DNA of 64,000 bases from Methanococcoides sp. LMO-2 (GTDB taxonomy: Archaea > Halobacteriota > Methanosarcinia > Methanosarcinales > Methanosarcinaceae): positions 186,001 to 250,000 of the forward strand of contig NZ_JBCAUS010000003.1 of NCBI RefSeq assembly GCF_038432375.1, given 5' to 3'. Position numbers and translations under genes: made by a program. Under the pieces are notes generated by a model that saw only the letters and a list, made by a program, of their open reading frames with translations, was not told where the DNA came from and made no database searches. Of this stretch, positions 28,246 through 37,497 are shown one piece after another; the stretch's first letter is position 1; every line of letters starts with the position of its first letter.

Positions 28246-28378
28246 AAACAGAACTCCTTGGTTTTACACCGATGATTTTTATTTCGTTTTTAGTTCCAAA
28301 ACTGTGAGAACTTCAAAAAGACCATCTTTTAGGTTTTTAAATCGTGCTGTGACCTTAAAGGGGGAAGGGAGGAGTTGT

Positions 28379-28402
28379 CAGGCAGTGGCATAAGACTGCC
28401 TG
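28379..28402 (-). terminator. Intercistronic hairpin after the corrinoid gene
   Basis: Perfect 8-bp arms CAGGCAGT/ACTGCCTG with an 8-nt loop; GGGA/TCCC pairing may extend the stem. It lies between the corrinoid gene (stop 28441) and the membrane-protein gene (start 28245). It could end or attenuate the corrinoid transcript so that this abundant protein is made in excess. Confidence 0.55.
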
Positions 28403-28440
28403 ATGGTCCCTCTTCAGGTGTTACTTTTTGACAAAAGACC

Positions 28441-29106
28441 TTAATTCCATCTGTTGTCTGAAAGGTCAACGAGCAATTCTTTTGCTAACCTTGCAGCTTC
28501 CATGGCATCAGTTGCAGTTCCGTCTGCTCCGACCTCATCTGCAAAGGCCTTGGTTACTGGTGCACCACCGATCAAGATCTTCACTTTGTCCCTGATACCC
28601 TGGTCATGGATGTGTTTGATAGTTGCTTCCATGTTGTCCATTGTTGAGGTCATCAGTGTGCTCAAAGAGATGATATCTGCCTGGTGCTCGACAGCTGCAT
28701 CTGCAAAATCGTTGATCTCTACATCCTTTCCAAGGTCGATAGCCTCAAATCCGTTTGCAGTAAGCATGGTCTTTACAAGGTTCTTCCCGATGTCGTGGAC
28801 GTCTCCTTCTACTGATCCGATAATAGCTACTGCGGATTTTTCTCCATCTTCCTTCTTGAGATGTGGTGTAAGGATGTTCATCCCACCATACATTGCGTTT
28901 GAAGCCATCATGAGCTGTGGCATGTATGCTTCTTTGTTGTCGTATTTCACACCCATGATCTCCATACCCTTTGCCAGTCCGTCAATGACTGCAACGTATG
29001 GGTCGATGCCAAGTTCGAGTGCCTTTTCTGCATAAGCGGTAGCATCATCCTTGTTACCGGTTACAACTGCTTCTGTAAGATTACTGATTACATCATTTTG
29101 TTCCAT
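28441..29106 (-). CDS. Corrinoid (B12-binding) protein of a methyltransferase system
   Basis: 221-aa two-domain protein of the MtaC/MtbC/MttC type. Residues 1-88 form the helical cap domain (KALELGIDPYVAVIDGLAKGM). Then the Rossmann cobalamin domain shows the base-off ligand motif GDVHDIGKNLV (Asp102, His104, Gly107), ISLSTLMTSTMDNM and ILIGGAPVTKAFADEVGAD. His104 should be the lower cobalt ligand carrying the methyl group between enzymes. The start is ATG 29106 after GGAGGC; the frame extends to 29163 without a ribosome site. The promoter is the near-twin of that of the UroD methyltransferase, the strongest evidence that the two are partners. No MtaB, MtmB, MtbB or MttB-type gene is adjacent. 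Confidence 0.95.
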   Translation of the reverse strand: MEQNDVISNLTEAVVTGNKDDATAYAEKALELGIDPYVAVIDGLAKGMEIMGVKYDNKEAYMPQLMMASNAMYGGMNILTPHLKKEDGEKSAVAIIGSVEGDVHDIGKNLVKTMLTANGFEAIDLGKDVEINDFADAAVEHQADIISLSTLMTSTMDNMEATIKHIHDQGIRDKVKILIGGAPVTKAFADEVGADGTATDAMEAARLAKELLVDLSDNRWN

Positions 29107-29214
29107 AGTATGCCTCCTTCGTTCTGGTGGCCAGTGAGTGGTGTGTATGTCCATAAATAACATCCATGACCACCAGGATCCATAGTATCAATGAACTGAT
29201 CATTGGAGATCCGT

Positions 29215-29401
29215 TATTGACTAATAATCAGTATCCGAGTTAAGATACTTATAACGATTTCATACAAAAAATCGCTATCAGAAGTAATATCGAAGGCATA
29301 TTTCCCAGTTGGGTCGTAGTTCTGAAAGAGTCCTTGTTCAGGAACAAAACCATGTCCGAAAAAAAGGCAGGGTAAAAAAATAATGGCATTGATAATATCA
29401 A
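29215..29401 (-). promoter_or_regulatory. Duplicated promoter block upstream of the corrinoid gene
   Basis: Reverse-complement twin of 18653-18840 (187 bp). It contains palindrome TTGATAATATCAA (29389-29401, flanked by AATGGC/AACCATT so that the dyad extends to 29382-29408), TATA-like TTATAAGTA (29254-29246) and a perfect dyad AGTATC-N8-GATACT (29230-29249) just downstream of the TATA. The start should be near 29222, giving a leader of about 115 nt before ATG 29106. The leader itself is not conserved with the other promoter, so the shared block is for control of initiation. Confidence 0.75.
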
Positions 29402-29522
29402 AACCATTGTTTTTAGCACGGCTGAAAATAATGGGAGTTTGCTGAAATGAGGTCAGCCATGCCTTTTTATATGCTTTTATAAGAATGTAATAACAAATAC
29501 TAAAATGAAATGCTGGTTGTCA
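29402..29522. other. Spacer between the regulator gene and the corrinoid promoter
   Basis: About 120 bases with AT-rich sequence (TTTTTATATGCTTTTATAAG, 29464-29483). It receives the end of the regulator transcript and lies upstream of the corrinoid promoter. No gene seen. Confidence 0.4.
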
Positions 29523-30314
29523 TCAGTCTGATTTTTTGACTTCTTCTGCGATTCCCTTGTAATACTCAAAAAGTTCTTTACCCCATGAAAGCGCACTTTC
29601 TTCGAAACTAAGCAACTTCTTATGGTCAAATACACCTTCACTGTTGAAAAATGCGATCAATAAAAGGTTATCTGTTATCGAAAGTGCACCCAGTTTTGCT
29701 GCATCATCCTCAACAACATACAAGCTTGAGTTCTTTGATGCTATCATTTCATTGTACTGGTCCTCATACTCTTCTACAAGTCTTGTGTATACAGATCTTG
29801 TCAGGATGAGTGTAAAGTTCGTCTCTTTTCTACCCAGTTCCGCATAGTTGTAGGGACATGAAGGACAGAAATATGAATAGAACGTTGAAACGTTCTCTGC
29901 ATTCTTAAGACTCTGAAGCAACTGTTTTGGTGGTTCGAACAAATGACTAAGATCTGGTTCATGAATTATCACTTCTCCAAGATCTCCGATATTATCAAGA
30001 GCTGACTCAGGAAGGCCACTTAGATCCCTACTTTGCCAATATTCTTTGTTACTTTCCAGTACATCGAGCGTTTTTATTAAAGGAGCTATTTTTTTAAGGA
30101 CGATCTGTCCGATGTAGGTTAACTCGTAATCATCCCCTTTCTGTTCGATAAGCCCCTGTTCGAGAAGGATCTTTACCTGAGCCATTATTGCACTGGTACT
30201 GCCTTCAAGTGATTCTTTTATCCGGTCTATTGTGGTCGGACCATCCATTAACATAAGGACGATCTTTTTTCTTTTTTCGGATAAAAAAACTGTACTTACT
30301 AATTCAGATGTCAT
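29523..30314 (-). CDS. Msr-type DUF1724 winged-helix transcription regulator
   Basis: 263-aa regulator. An N-terminal ArsR-like winged helix (LMDGPTTIDRIKESLEGSTSAIMAQVKIL) is followed by the DUF1724 domain, with the family-typical EPDLSHLFEPPKQLLQSL and GALSITDNLLLIAFF. In Methanosarcina acetivorans, Msr regulators of this type control methanol and methylsulfide methyltransferase genes and can be paired with a neighbouring sensor kinase (MsmS/MsrG; established knowledge). Here it lies 416 nt upstream of the corrinoid gene in the same direction and 38 nt after a PAS-GAF kinase. GAGGGAG precedes its ATG. It is the best candidate to bind the TTGATNNNATCAA palindrome or the dyad at the TATA box. 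Two Cys in YFCPSCPY could sense redox. Confidence 0.88.
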   Translation of the reverse strand: MTSELVSTVFLSEKRKKIVLMLMDGPTTIDRIKESLEGSTSAIMAQVKILLEQGLIEQKGDDYELTYIGQIVLKKIAPLIKTLDVLESNKEYWQSRDLSGLPESALDNIGDLGEVIIHEPDLSHLFEPPKQLLQSLKNAENVSTFYSYFCPSCPYNYAELGRKETNFTLILTRSVYTRLVEEYEDQYNEMIASKNSSLYVVEDDAAKLGALSITDNLLLIAFFNSEGVFDHKKLLSFEESALSWGKELFEYYKGIAEEVKKSD

Positions 30315-30352
30315 ACAAACTCCCTCACTTTTTTATAGATAAGATTGCTGGA

Positions 30353-31996
30353 TTATATAGTTTTGTTCTTTGGCAGACTTATGATAACTGTCGTTCCCTT
30401 CCCTTCCTCACTATCGACACGTATATCCCCACCATGAGTATCGATTATGTTCTTGCAAAGATAGAACGTTGACTTCAGCTCTTCATAATCCTTGCTCAAA
30501 ACAGAAGTATCCTCATCCTGAACCTGATAGAACCTAACGAACAGGTTCGTTACAAGTGATTCCGGTATTCCAAGGCCGTTATCCTTCAGTTCAAAATAGA
30601 CAATATTATCTTCTTCAGAGACTTCAACATCAATGTTTCCGTTCTCAGGTATGAACTGTATAAGGCTTTCAATCACCCTTGTAAGTACATCTGAGATCTT
30701 ATCCTTGTCAACATTTATTGTGGTTATCTCGTCCGGTATTTTCTTGGTAAAAGATATGTTCTTCTCATCGATCCTCAATATCACATTCAGGGTAACATTA
30801 TCAATGATCGAACGTACATTCACCAAAGATGGATTATAGTTCTTCTTCTCGAACTCTTCCATGTCAATGTATAACAATGAATCAACAATGCTCTTTAGTT
30901 TTTCAGAACTTCTTATTACAGTCTCCACAGCTTTGTTCTGTTGTCTGTTCAGGGAACGGAGAGTTTCCTTCTCGATAAAGCTGCCTTCACAGATCATGGT
31001 CGGCAGGTCTTCCTTGCTGTGTACAAACTCTCTTTTTATGCTGTTCACAGACTTCAGGTCATTGTTTGCCTTTTCAAAGTCCTCAGAGAACACCTTCAAG
31101 GCATCCTCCACCTCTTTACGGAAAATTACCTTCCACATATCTTCGAAAAGAAGCTTTAACTGCTTAACATCAAAATCAGTATAATCGGTCTTTTTGTTGG
31201 CCACGCCGACGAGTGCCACGATCTTCTGCCCATCATATATTGGAACGCTCATGTGGCGGACGATCTCCATATGCCCTTCAGGATATCCGTTTTTTACCGA
31301 ACCTGAAAGATGGTTATTGAAGATCACAGGTTGGCGCTGCCTGATAGCTTCCAGGAACGAACAACTCTCTTCAACGGAATAGAGTTGTTTCTTTGTTTTT
31401 ACATTGCAGGTCGTTCCTGCTGTTTCAGACTACGAATGAACAGTGATGGTATCTTCAGACTGGTTCACCAGGGCAAAGTAACCAGCTTCGCTTCCCATCA
31501 GTTTGATACCTTCTTCAAGTATGAATTCAATGATCTCTTTGACCGAATGGGAACTCATCTGATTGAGCCTGAGAAGCGTTTCCAGTCGTGCTTCATTGAT
31601 CTGAAGGGCTTCTTCGACTTTTTTGTTCTCTGTGATATCAAAAATAATTCCCTGGATGCTTTCAATATCCCCGCGATCATTTCGTTTCATAAGTGATCTT
31701 TCATCGACCCAGCGAATCTCCCCAAATTTGGTAATAATCCGGTACTGCCGTGTGAAACCAACAAGTTTGTCCTTTTTAGAATAATCTAAAAAGTCCTCTT
31801 TTAAATGATCAATGTCATCAGGATGCACTATATCTGCATACGTTAACTTTCCATCTATGAACTCTTCCGGATCATAACCAAACTGGAGTATATTCTCTGA
31901 TACAAAATCAACATTCCAGTCCTCATCGGTATCCCAAAGGAAAATTACTGCCTGACTACTGTTTATTATTATTTCAATGTCTTCACTGCTGATCAT
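30353..31996 (-). CDS. PAS-GAF sensor kinase with in-frame UAG in the GAF domain
   Basis: 547-codon soluble sensor, interrupted only by TAG at 31432-31430 (codon 189). Order: PAS (about 1-125, AVIFLWDTDEDWNVDFVSENI), GAF (about 140-300), a degenerate dimerisation helix region (SEKLKSIVDSLLYIDMEEF) and an HATPase domain (VNVDKDKI-type N box, ELKDNGLGIPES, GKGTTVIISLPK). The amber codon lies inside the GAF domain: DTITVHS-UAG-SETAGTTCNV, where related methanogen kinases usually have Trp in the motif SWS. After it the frame runs on with QRQPVIFNNHLSG and MEIVRHMSVPIYD. The GAF Cys eight residues later recalls the haem-binding Cys of MsmS. I see no clear phospho-accepting His in the usual motif. 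It sits 38 nt upstream of the DUF1724 gene, so the two form a sensor-regulator pair. Confidence 0.85.
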
Positions 31997-32253
31997 CCAA
32001 GAATCATTTCCTTTTTTGTTGAGGATATATAGGCCTTAAATTGTGAGTTTATATCGTATATTATCTTAACGATTGTGAAGAAACATTCGTGGCGTGGCGA
32101 ACTTTCTACAAATAGTATATCCACTTACTACTATAATAAAAAAGAATAAATTCAATTTCCCAAAGAATTGGCTACTAAATATATGTCTTTTCTTAATCTC
32201 AAATAAAAGTTCAAAAATCAAACCTGCAAATTTTAAATGCAGATAAATATTAA
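31997..32253. other. AT-rich spacer between the two sensor kinase genes
   Basis: About 257 bases, AT-rich, with promoter-like boxes for the smaller kinase on the minus strand. A T/A-rich tract follows the larger kinase's double stop. No gene seen. Confidence 0.4.
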
Positions 32254-32262
32254 TCAATCAGA

Positions 32263-35200
32263 CTAAGAACATCTATTATTAAGTGAAACGTTCAGTATGG
32301 AATCCCCACAACTGAAGGGATCATCGTTGGTATTGAGCAGATTGGCTTTTTCCGATACAATCGGAATCGTAAATGTAAACTTACTACCAACACCCAATTC
32401 GCTTTCAACCCAGATCTTACCACTATGAAGATTCACATATTCCTTTGCAAGCATGAGCCCCAGACCGATGCCACCATATTTACGGGTAGTTGAGCCATCC
32501 ACCTGCATGAACGGATTGAATATCCTGACACGATCTTCCTTCGAAATACCAATTCCCGTATCAACAACTGATATACGGGCATGGTCGTCCTCCCTGGTAG
32601 CATAGATCTCTACAACTCCTCCTTCAGGAGTGAATTTGATCGCATTATCTACAAGACCATGAAGAATGTCTTTGATCTTCACAGGATCAGCAAAGATCTC
32701 TGCCAATTGTGGATCAACATGTGATTCTAACAGAACGTTCTTTTTTGATGCAATTACAATGCGTGATTCCTTTACCTCAACAATGCTTTTTTGCAGGTTG
32801 AACAGATCACATTCCAGATCAGTATTTCCAGCATGGATATTGCTTATATCAAGTATGTGATTAATAAGATTCAGCAGTTCTTCCCCATGATTTTTAATTG
32901 TAAAAGCATATTTCTTCTGTTTCTCATTAAGTTCACCAGCCATCTCATTGGCCAGTATGTCTGAAAAGCCAATGATAGGGTTGAGCGGAGTCCTGAGCTC
33001 ATGACTTACATTTGCAAGGAATTCGGATTTAGTCCTGTTTGCCTCTTCGGCTGCAAGTTTGGAAGCTATCAAGGCCTGTCTGGCTTGCTTCCAGCTGCTT
33101 ATATCCCTGAGAATTGCCATGGTCGCCGGATGACCCTTATATTGGACTACAGATGCACTTACATTCACAGGAAGCAGGGCTCCAGACTTAGAGATGATCT
33201 CTATCTCATAATGGTTAGAGACTTTTTCCCCGTTCAGTCTCCTCCTGTACTTTTCCTTTATAGTATCAACATGCTTCGGAGAAACAAATTCAATAAAGGA
33301 CCTTTCAACGATTTGTTCATACGAATAGCCGGCCATTTCCTGCATCGTTCTGTTGGCAAATTTGATAGAATCACCCTGAAGGATAATTATACCATCGTTA
33401 CCATTTTCAACGATCGTTGAATACTTTTTCTCACTTTCATATAGCTTGAGCTCGGCTTTTTTGTGTTCAGTGATATCATTGATTAGACATATTGTCCTCT
33501 CATATTTACCATTGGACTTGTTGATACCGGACGAATTGATGACCACATCAATGAGAGTTCCATCTTTCTTTACCACCTTGTACTCTTCATTATAGGAAAC
33601 TCCGGTTTCAAGTATTTCCTGAAGGGATTCTAAAGCTTTATCCATATAATCCGGATGGATGATCTTTGACATTGGATTCCCAACGATCTCTTTTTTATCA
33701 TAACCCAGGACATTTTTGATCCGACTGTTGCAATCTACAATGATACCATTTTCATCAACTGATGTGATAAGATTGGCTGCAGATTCGAATATTGAGCGAT
33801 AAAGTTCTTCACTCTTATTAATTAGATCTAAATTTATTTTGTTGTTCAGCGATATTGCAAGATAATCACCGAATGTCTTGGCAAGGAGTGCATCATTTTC
33901 ATTGAAATCACCATCTTTGTAGGAAAAACCCATTAAACCCAGAGTTTTGCCTTCTATACGCAAAGGAGTGAACAGCACATTCGGAAGGTCCATATGACCT
34001 TCGGGCATATACTTTGTCCATTCACTGTTCATGAAATCATTGTGATAGACAACATTCCCCTTCTTGTATACTTCATCCCGTAATCCCCTTACGGGCATTG
34101 GCAACTCAGGATCAACGAAGCACGACATACCACCATCTTCCAGGAAAAGGACCTTATTCTCATCCCCTGTTTCCGATAGCAATGCAACATATCCGGCTTT
34201 TGCACCAATGGTCCTTGCACAGGCATCAAAGACAATCCTTGCTACTGCTTCAAAATCCTTGTTCTTCAAAATTGAATGGGCTGAATTCAGAAGTTCTGTT
34301 ATCTCATTTTCTTTCTGGGTAGAATATTTCAGTGTTTCTATAAGCTCAAATTCAGCGCTTTTGTTTTTTGTAATATCTTTCTTAAAAGTAATTATACGCT
34401 CATCAGAAAGTACCGAAGAACTCACATTCCACCATCTTTTACATCCATTCTTTGTCAAGAACTGAACATCAAGATCAATAATACCATTCTTCTTCAATTC
34501 ATTGAATTTTTTCAGCAAAAATTCATGATGTTCTACAGGAGTTATATCCAGGAAGTTCATTCCGACCAATTCATCTTCAGAGTAGCCTGTTATTCTACAT
34601 GCAGACTTATTGACCTCAATATAGTTTCCATCCAGATCGGATACAAATACAGCATCAGGTGCATTATCTATGTAATTTCTGAACTTAGCTTCACTTTCTA
34701 TCAATGATTGCTTTGCCTTTTTGCGATCAGTTATGTCCCTTGTTGTTCCCTGGAATCCTATTGGAGAGCCATCTTCATCACAAAGTACCTTCCCAACAAT
34801 CTCAACGGGAAACTCTGTACCATCCTTTCTACGAAGTACAGCCTCAAATTTCACTCCTGAAGCATCCGGCAGCCTGTCAATACCTTCCTGAATGAAATTC
34901 AAGATCGTCTGGTAATTCAGATCATCGCAGTGATCATAAACTTTAGTCCCGATGAACTCATCGGGAGTATATCCTGAAATAATATAACAAGATGGACTTA
35001 CATAAGTAAACTCCAGATCTTTATTCATGACCCATATAGCATCAAGACTGTTATGTGCAAGAAGACGATAGTTTTCCTCACTTTCTATTAAGGTATTCTC
35101 AGCTTTCTTGCGTTCAGTTATGTCAAGTGCACTGAAAGTAACTCCTTTCAATTGATCATCGGGATCTATAGGTGATGAACTAAGAATTATGTCAATGATG

Positions 35201-35889
35201 TTGCCATCTTTTCTCTTCCATTGAGTTTCTACAACTCCGGTGCCCTTTTTTTGGATCAGGGAATATTTTTCCCTTCCAACATACTCAAATTCATCATTTG
35301 TAGGATAAAGTATCCTTGCACTCTGACCAAGCAGTTCATCTCTTGAGTATCCTGTCATTTTACAAATACGGTCATTAACTTCTCTTAGGATTCGCTCCTG
35401 AACAACACCTATTCCAGCAGGTACAGCCCTGAATATGCTATCAAGACGATTTCCCCTATCACGTATTTGTTCTTCTGCAAGTTTGCGATCAGTGATATCA
35501 ATGTGCTGTAAAAGGACATTTGTAGGATAAGTTTTTGAAAGTGGTGTCACCTTCAGCAAAAACCAGCGCTTTTCATCAGGACTGTGACAGGGGTACTCTA
35601 TTTTTAATAGGCCTTTATTTCCATTTATGACATCAATTATCCCTTTTGCTATACATGAAGCTTCAATTGAGTTTTCACCTGTTGATTCATTACAAATATT
35701 CAAGTAATTTGTTCCTTCGCTGAATTTTGCAGGATAAGATCCACTATCCCCAGCAAACTGTTTCCAGCTCTGGTTTGTATAAATAATAATACCCTCAGAA
35801 GACACTATTGCAATGTTGTCTTCCCACAGATCGAAAATGCCTGAAAAGCTTAGATCGCTTTTCTAATTGTCAGAAAGGAAATCTGACAT
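32263..35889 (-). CDS. Large multi-PAS/GAF histidine kinase with amber codon 9
   Basis: About 1208-codon cytosolic histidine kinase. Domain order: PAS (FDLWEDNIAIVSSEG), three more PAS (RAVPAGIGV, NSLDAIWVMNKD, NAPDAVFVSDLDG), GAF (FDACARTIGAKAGYVALL), two PAS (SAANLITSVDENG, NGNDGIIILQ), HisKA with the complete H-box ANVSHELRTPLNP, and HATPase (DNAIKFTPEGG, DTGIGIS, GGIGLGL). The longest TAG-free frame starts at GTG 35805, inside the first PAS. Read upstream, ATG 35889 opens MSDFLSDN-UAG-KSDLSFSGIFDLWEDN, completing that PAS with only TAG (35865-35863) in the way. It also ends in TAG (32265-32263), two codons before TGA (32256-32254). No receiver domain. It probably feeds the neighbouring regulator. 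Confidence 0.85.
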
Positions 35890-36170
35890 CGACAAATTAT
35901 TACCACGTTTTTCCAAAAATCCACCTATTGTGAAATAGTAAATTATAATATATAAAATTTGAAGTATATCTATAATAGAATATTAGTTGATTGATATAAT
36001 CATATAGGAATGAGATTCAAATTTTAGGATTTATTACAAAAGTATAAATGTCTAACATATACTGAATCCAGGATCATTTGTTTTATTTATCCAGTTAGAA
36101 ACTAAATTTAATATATCACCACATAGAAAAAGAAAAAGTATAAGTGATTTTAGAAAATGGTGTAAAGATC

Positions 36171-36545
36171 ATGTCAGACATCCTCTTCTGGGTATACCTG
36201 GTAAATGCAGTCCTGCTGATAAACCATGAGATCGATTCTGCTTACTGGAAAGAATGGGATCTCTTCAGGCTGCCAGGTGGAATAACAGGATTCCTTCTAA
36301 TACACATTCCGGTACTATTTTTTGTACTATACGGACTGGTCCTGGTCTTCCAGCAGTCTTTCACCGGCCTGATATTTTCATTGATCCTGAGCCTTAGCGG
36401 CATCTTTGCATTTACAGCCCACATGTATTTCATAAGGAAAGGCAGAGATGAGTTCAAGACAACTATCTCACTATTCATTCTGATCTCAACGCTGATAGTA
36501 TCACTGGTACAAGCCTACCTCACCATCAGCCTAATTCTAAAATGA
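36171..36545 (+). CDS. Small four-helix membrane protein (DUF6713-like)
   Basis: 124-aa integral membrane protein with four hydrophobic helices (ILFWVYLVNAVLLI, GFLLIHIPVLFFVLYGLVLVF, SLILSLSGIFAFTAHMYFI, SLFILISTLIVSLVQAYLTI). A conserved-looking loop HEIDSAYWKEWDLFRLPGG joins helices 1 and 2. This motif fits a family I recall as DUF6713, of unknown function. The start is ATG 36171 with GGTG upstream rather than the frame's start at 36144. It stands alone between the kinase and the TatD-like gene. Confidence 0.65.
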   Translation: MSDILFWVYLVNAVLLINHEIDSAYWKEWDLFRLPGGITGFLLIHIPVLFFVLYGLVLVFQQSFTGLIFSLILSLSGIFAFTAHMYFIRKGRDEFKTTISLFILISTLIVSLVQAYLTISLILK

Positions 36546-36604
36546 TGCAGCAAGAAAAGACAGTAACAAGTAACATTATCTGCCTTCACCACATCTATTA
36601 ATTC

Positions 36605-37453
36605 ATGAACACATCACCAAAGATCCCCATCACCGATGAGCATATGCACATAGATCCCCGTGCAAAGGGACTGAAAGCTGTCAAAGAGTTCCAGAATGTA
36701 GGAGGAACTCACATAATCCTTGTTACCAAACCCACCTGGACCATCGGAGTGGAGGTCACAAAACCGGAGGACTACAGGATCGTCTTCGATGAGACCGTAG
36801 ACCTTGCCAGACAGATCAACGAGACCGGTGTCAAAGCTTTCCCGGTGCTCGGTGTCCACCCGGCCGAGATCACCAAACTCACCGAACGCATGGAACTTGA
36901 CAGGGCTGTTGAACTTATGAAGAGCGGCCTTGAGATCGCTGCAACGTACGTCGATGAAGGAGTTGCCGTAGGACTCAAGAGCGGACGCCCACACTACCCG
37001 GTCTCAGAAGAGATATGGGATGCTTCCAATGAAATCATGGAACATGGATTCATGCTCGCAAAGGATCATGACTGTGCGATCCAGCTGCATACCGAGAGCG
37101 TTGAGGAGCCGGAACTTATCGATATAACTGAAAGAGCAAAAAGAACAGGCATCCGACTGAATAAGGTGGTCAAGCATTACGCCCCCCCTCTTGTGAATGT
37201 TTGTGAGAAGCTTGGGATATTCCCAGGAGTGCTGGCTGGCAAAGGTGCCATCGAGCAGGCCCTTGAAGAAGGAACACGGTTCATGATGGAAACCGATTAT
37301 ATTGATGATCCTGATAGGCCGGGGGCCGTACTGGGACCAAAGACCATTCCCAGAAGGACATTGAAGCTTGTGGAAGAGTACGGTGAGGAGCCGTTCTGGA
37401 AAGTGCACAAGGAGAATGTGGAAGAGGTCTATGAGGTTGAGATCGAAATTTAA
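36605..37453 (+). CDS. TatD-related metal-dependent hydrolase
   Basis: 282-aa TIM-barrel hydrolase. The N-terminal metal motif ITDEHMHID (HxH), VLGVHPAEIT, the later HTESVEEPELID (His, Glu) and the C-terminal acidic ETDYIDDP are the expected metal ligands of the TatD/amidohydrolase group. Archaeal members of this branch have no established substrate; DNase or deacylase functions are known for bacterial TatD. It lies 59 nt after the membrane protein gene. Family assignment is good, function open. Confidence 0.82.
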   Translation: MNTSPKIPITDEHMHIDPRAKGLKAVKEFQNVGGTHIILVTKPTWTIGVEVTKPEDYRIVFDETVDLARQINETGVKAFPVLGVHPAEITKLTERMELDRAVELMKSGLEIAATYVDEGVAVGLKSGRPHYPVSEEIWDASNEIMEHGFMLAKDHDCAIQLHTESVEEPELIDITERAKRTGIRLNKVVKHYAPPLVNVCEKLGIFPGVLAGKGAIEQALEEGTRFMMETDYIDDPDRPGAVLGPKTIPRRTLKLVEEYGEEPFWKVHKENVEEVYEVEIEI

Positions 37454-37497
37454 AACTTCAAATTAAAATTTAAAACCTCAAACTTTTATTTTTAATA

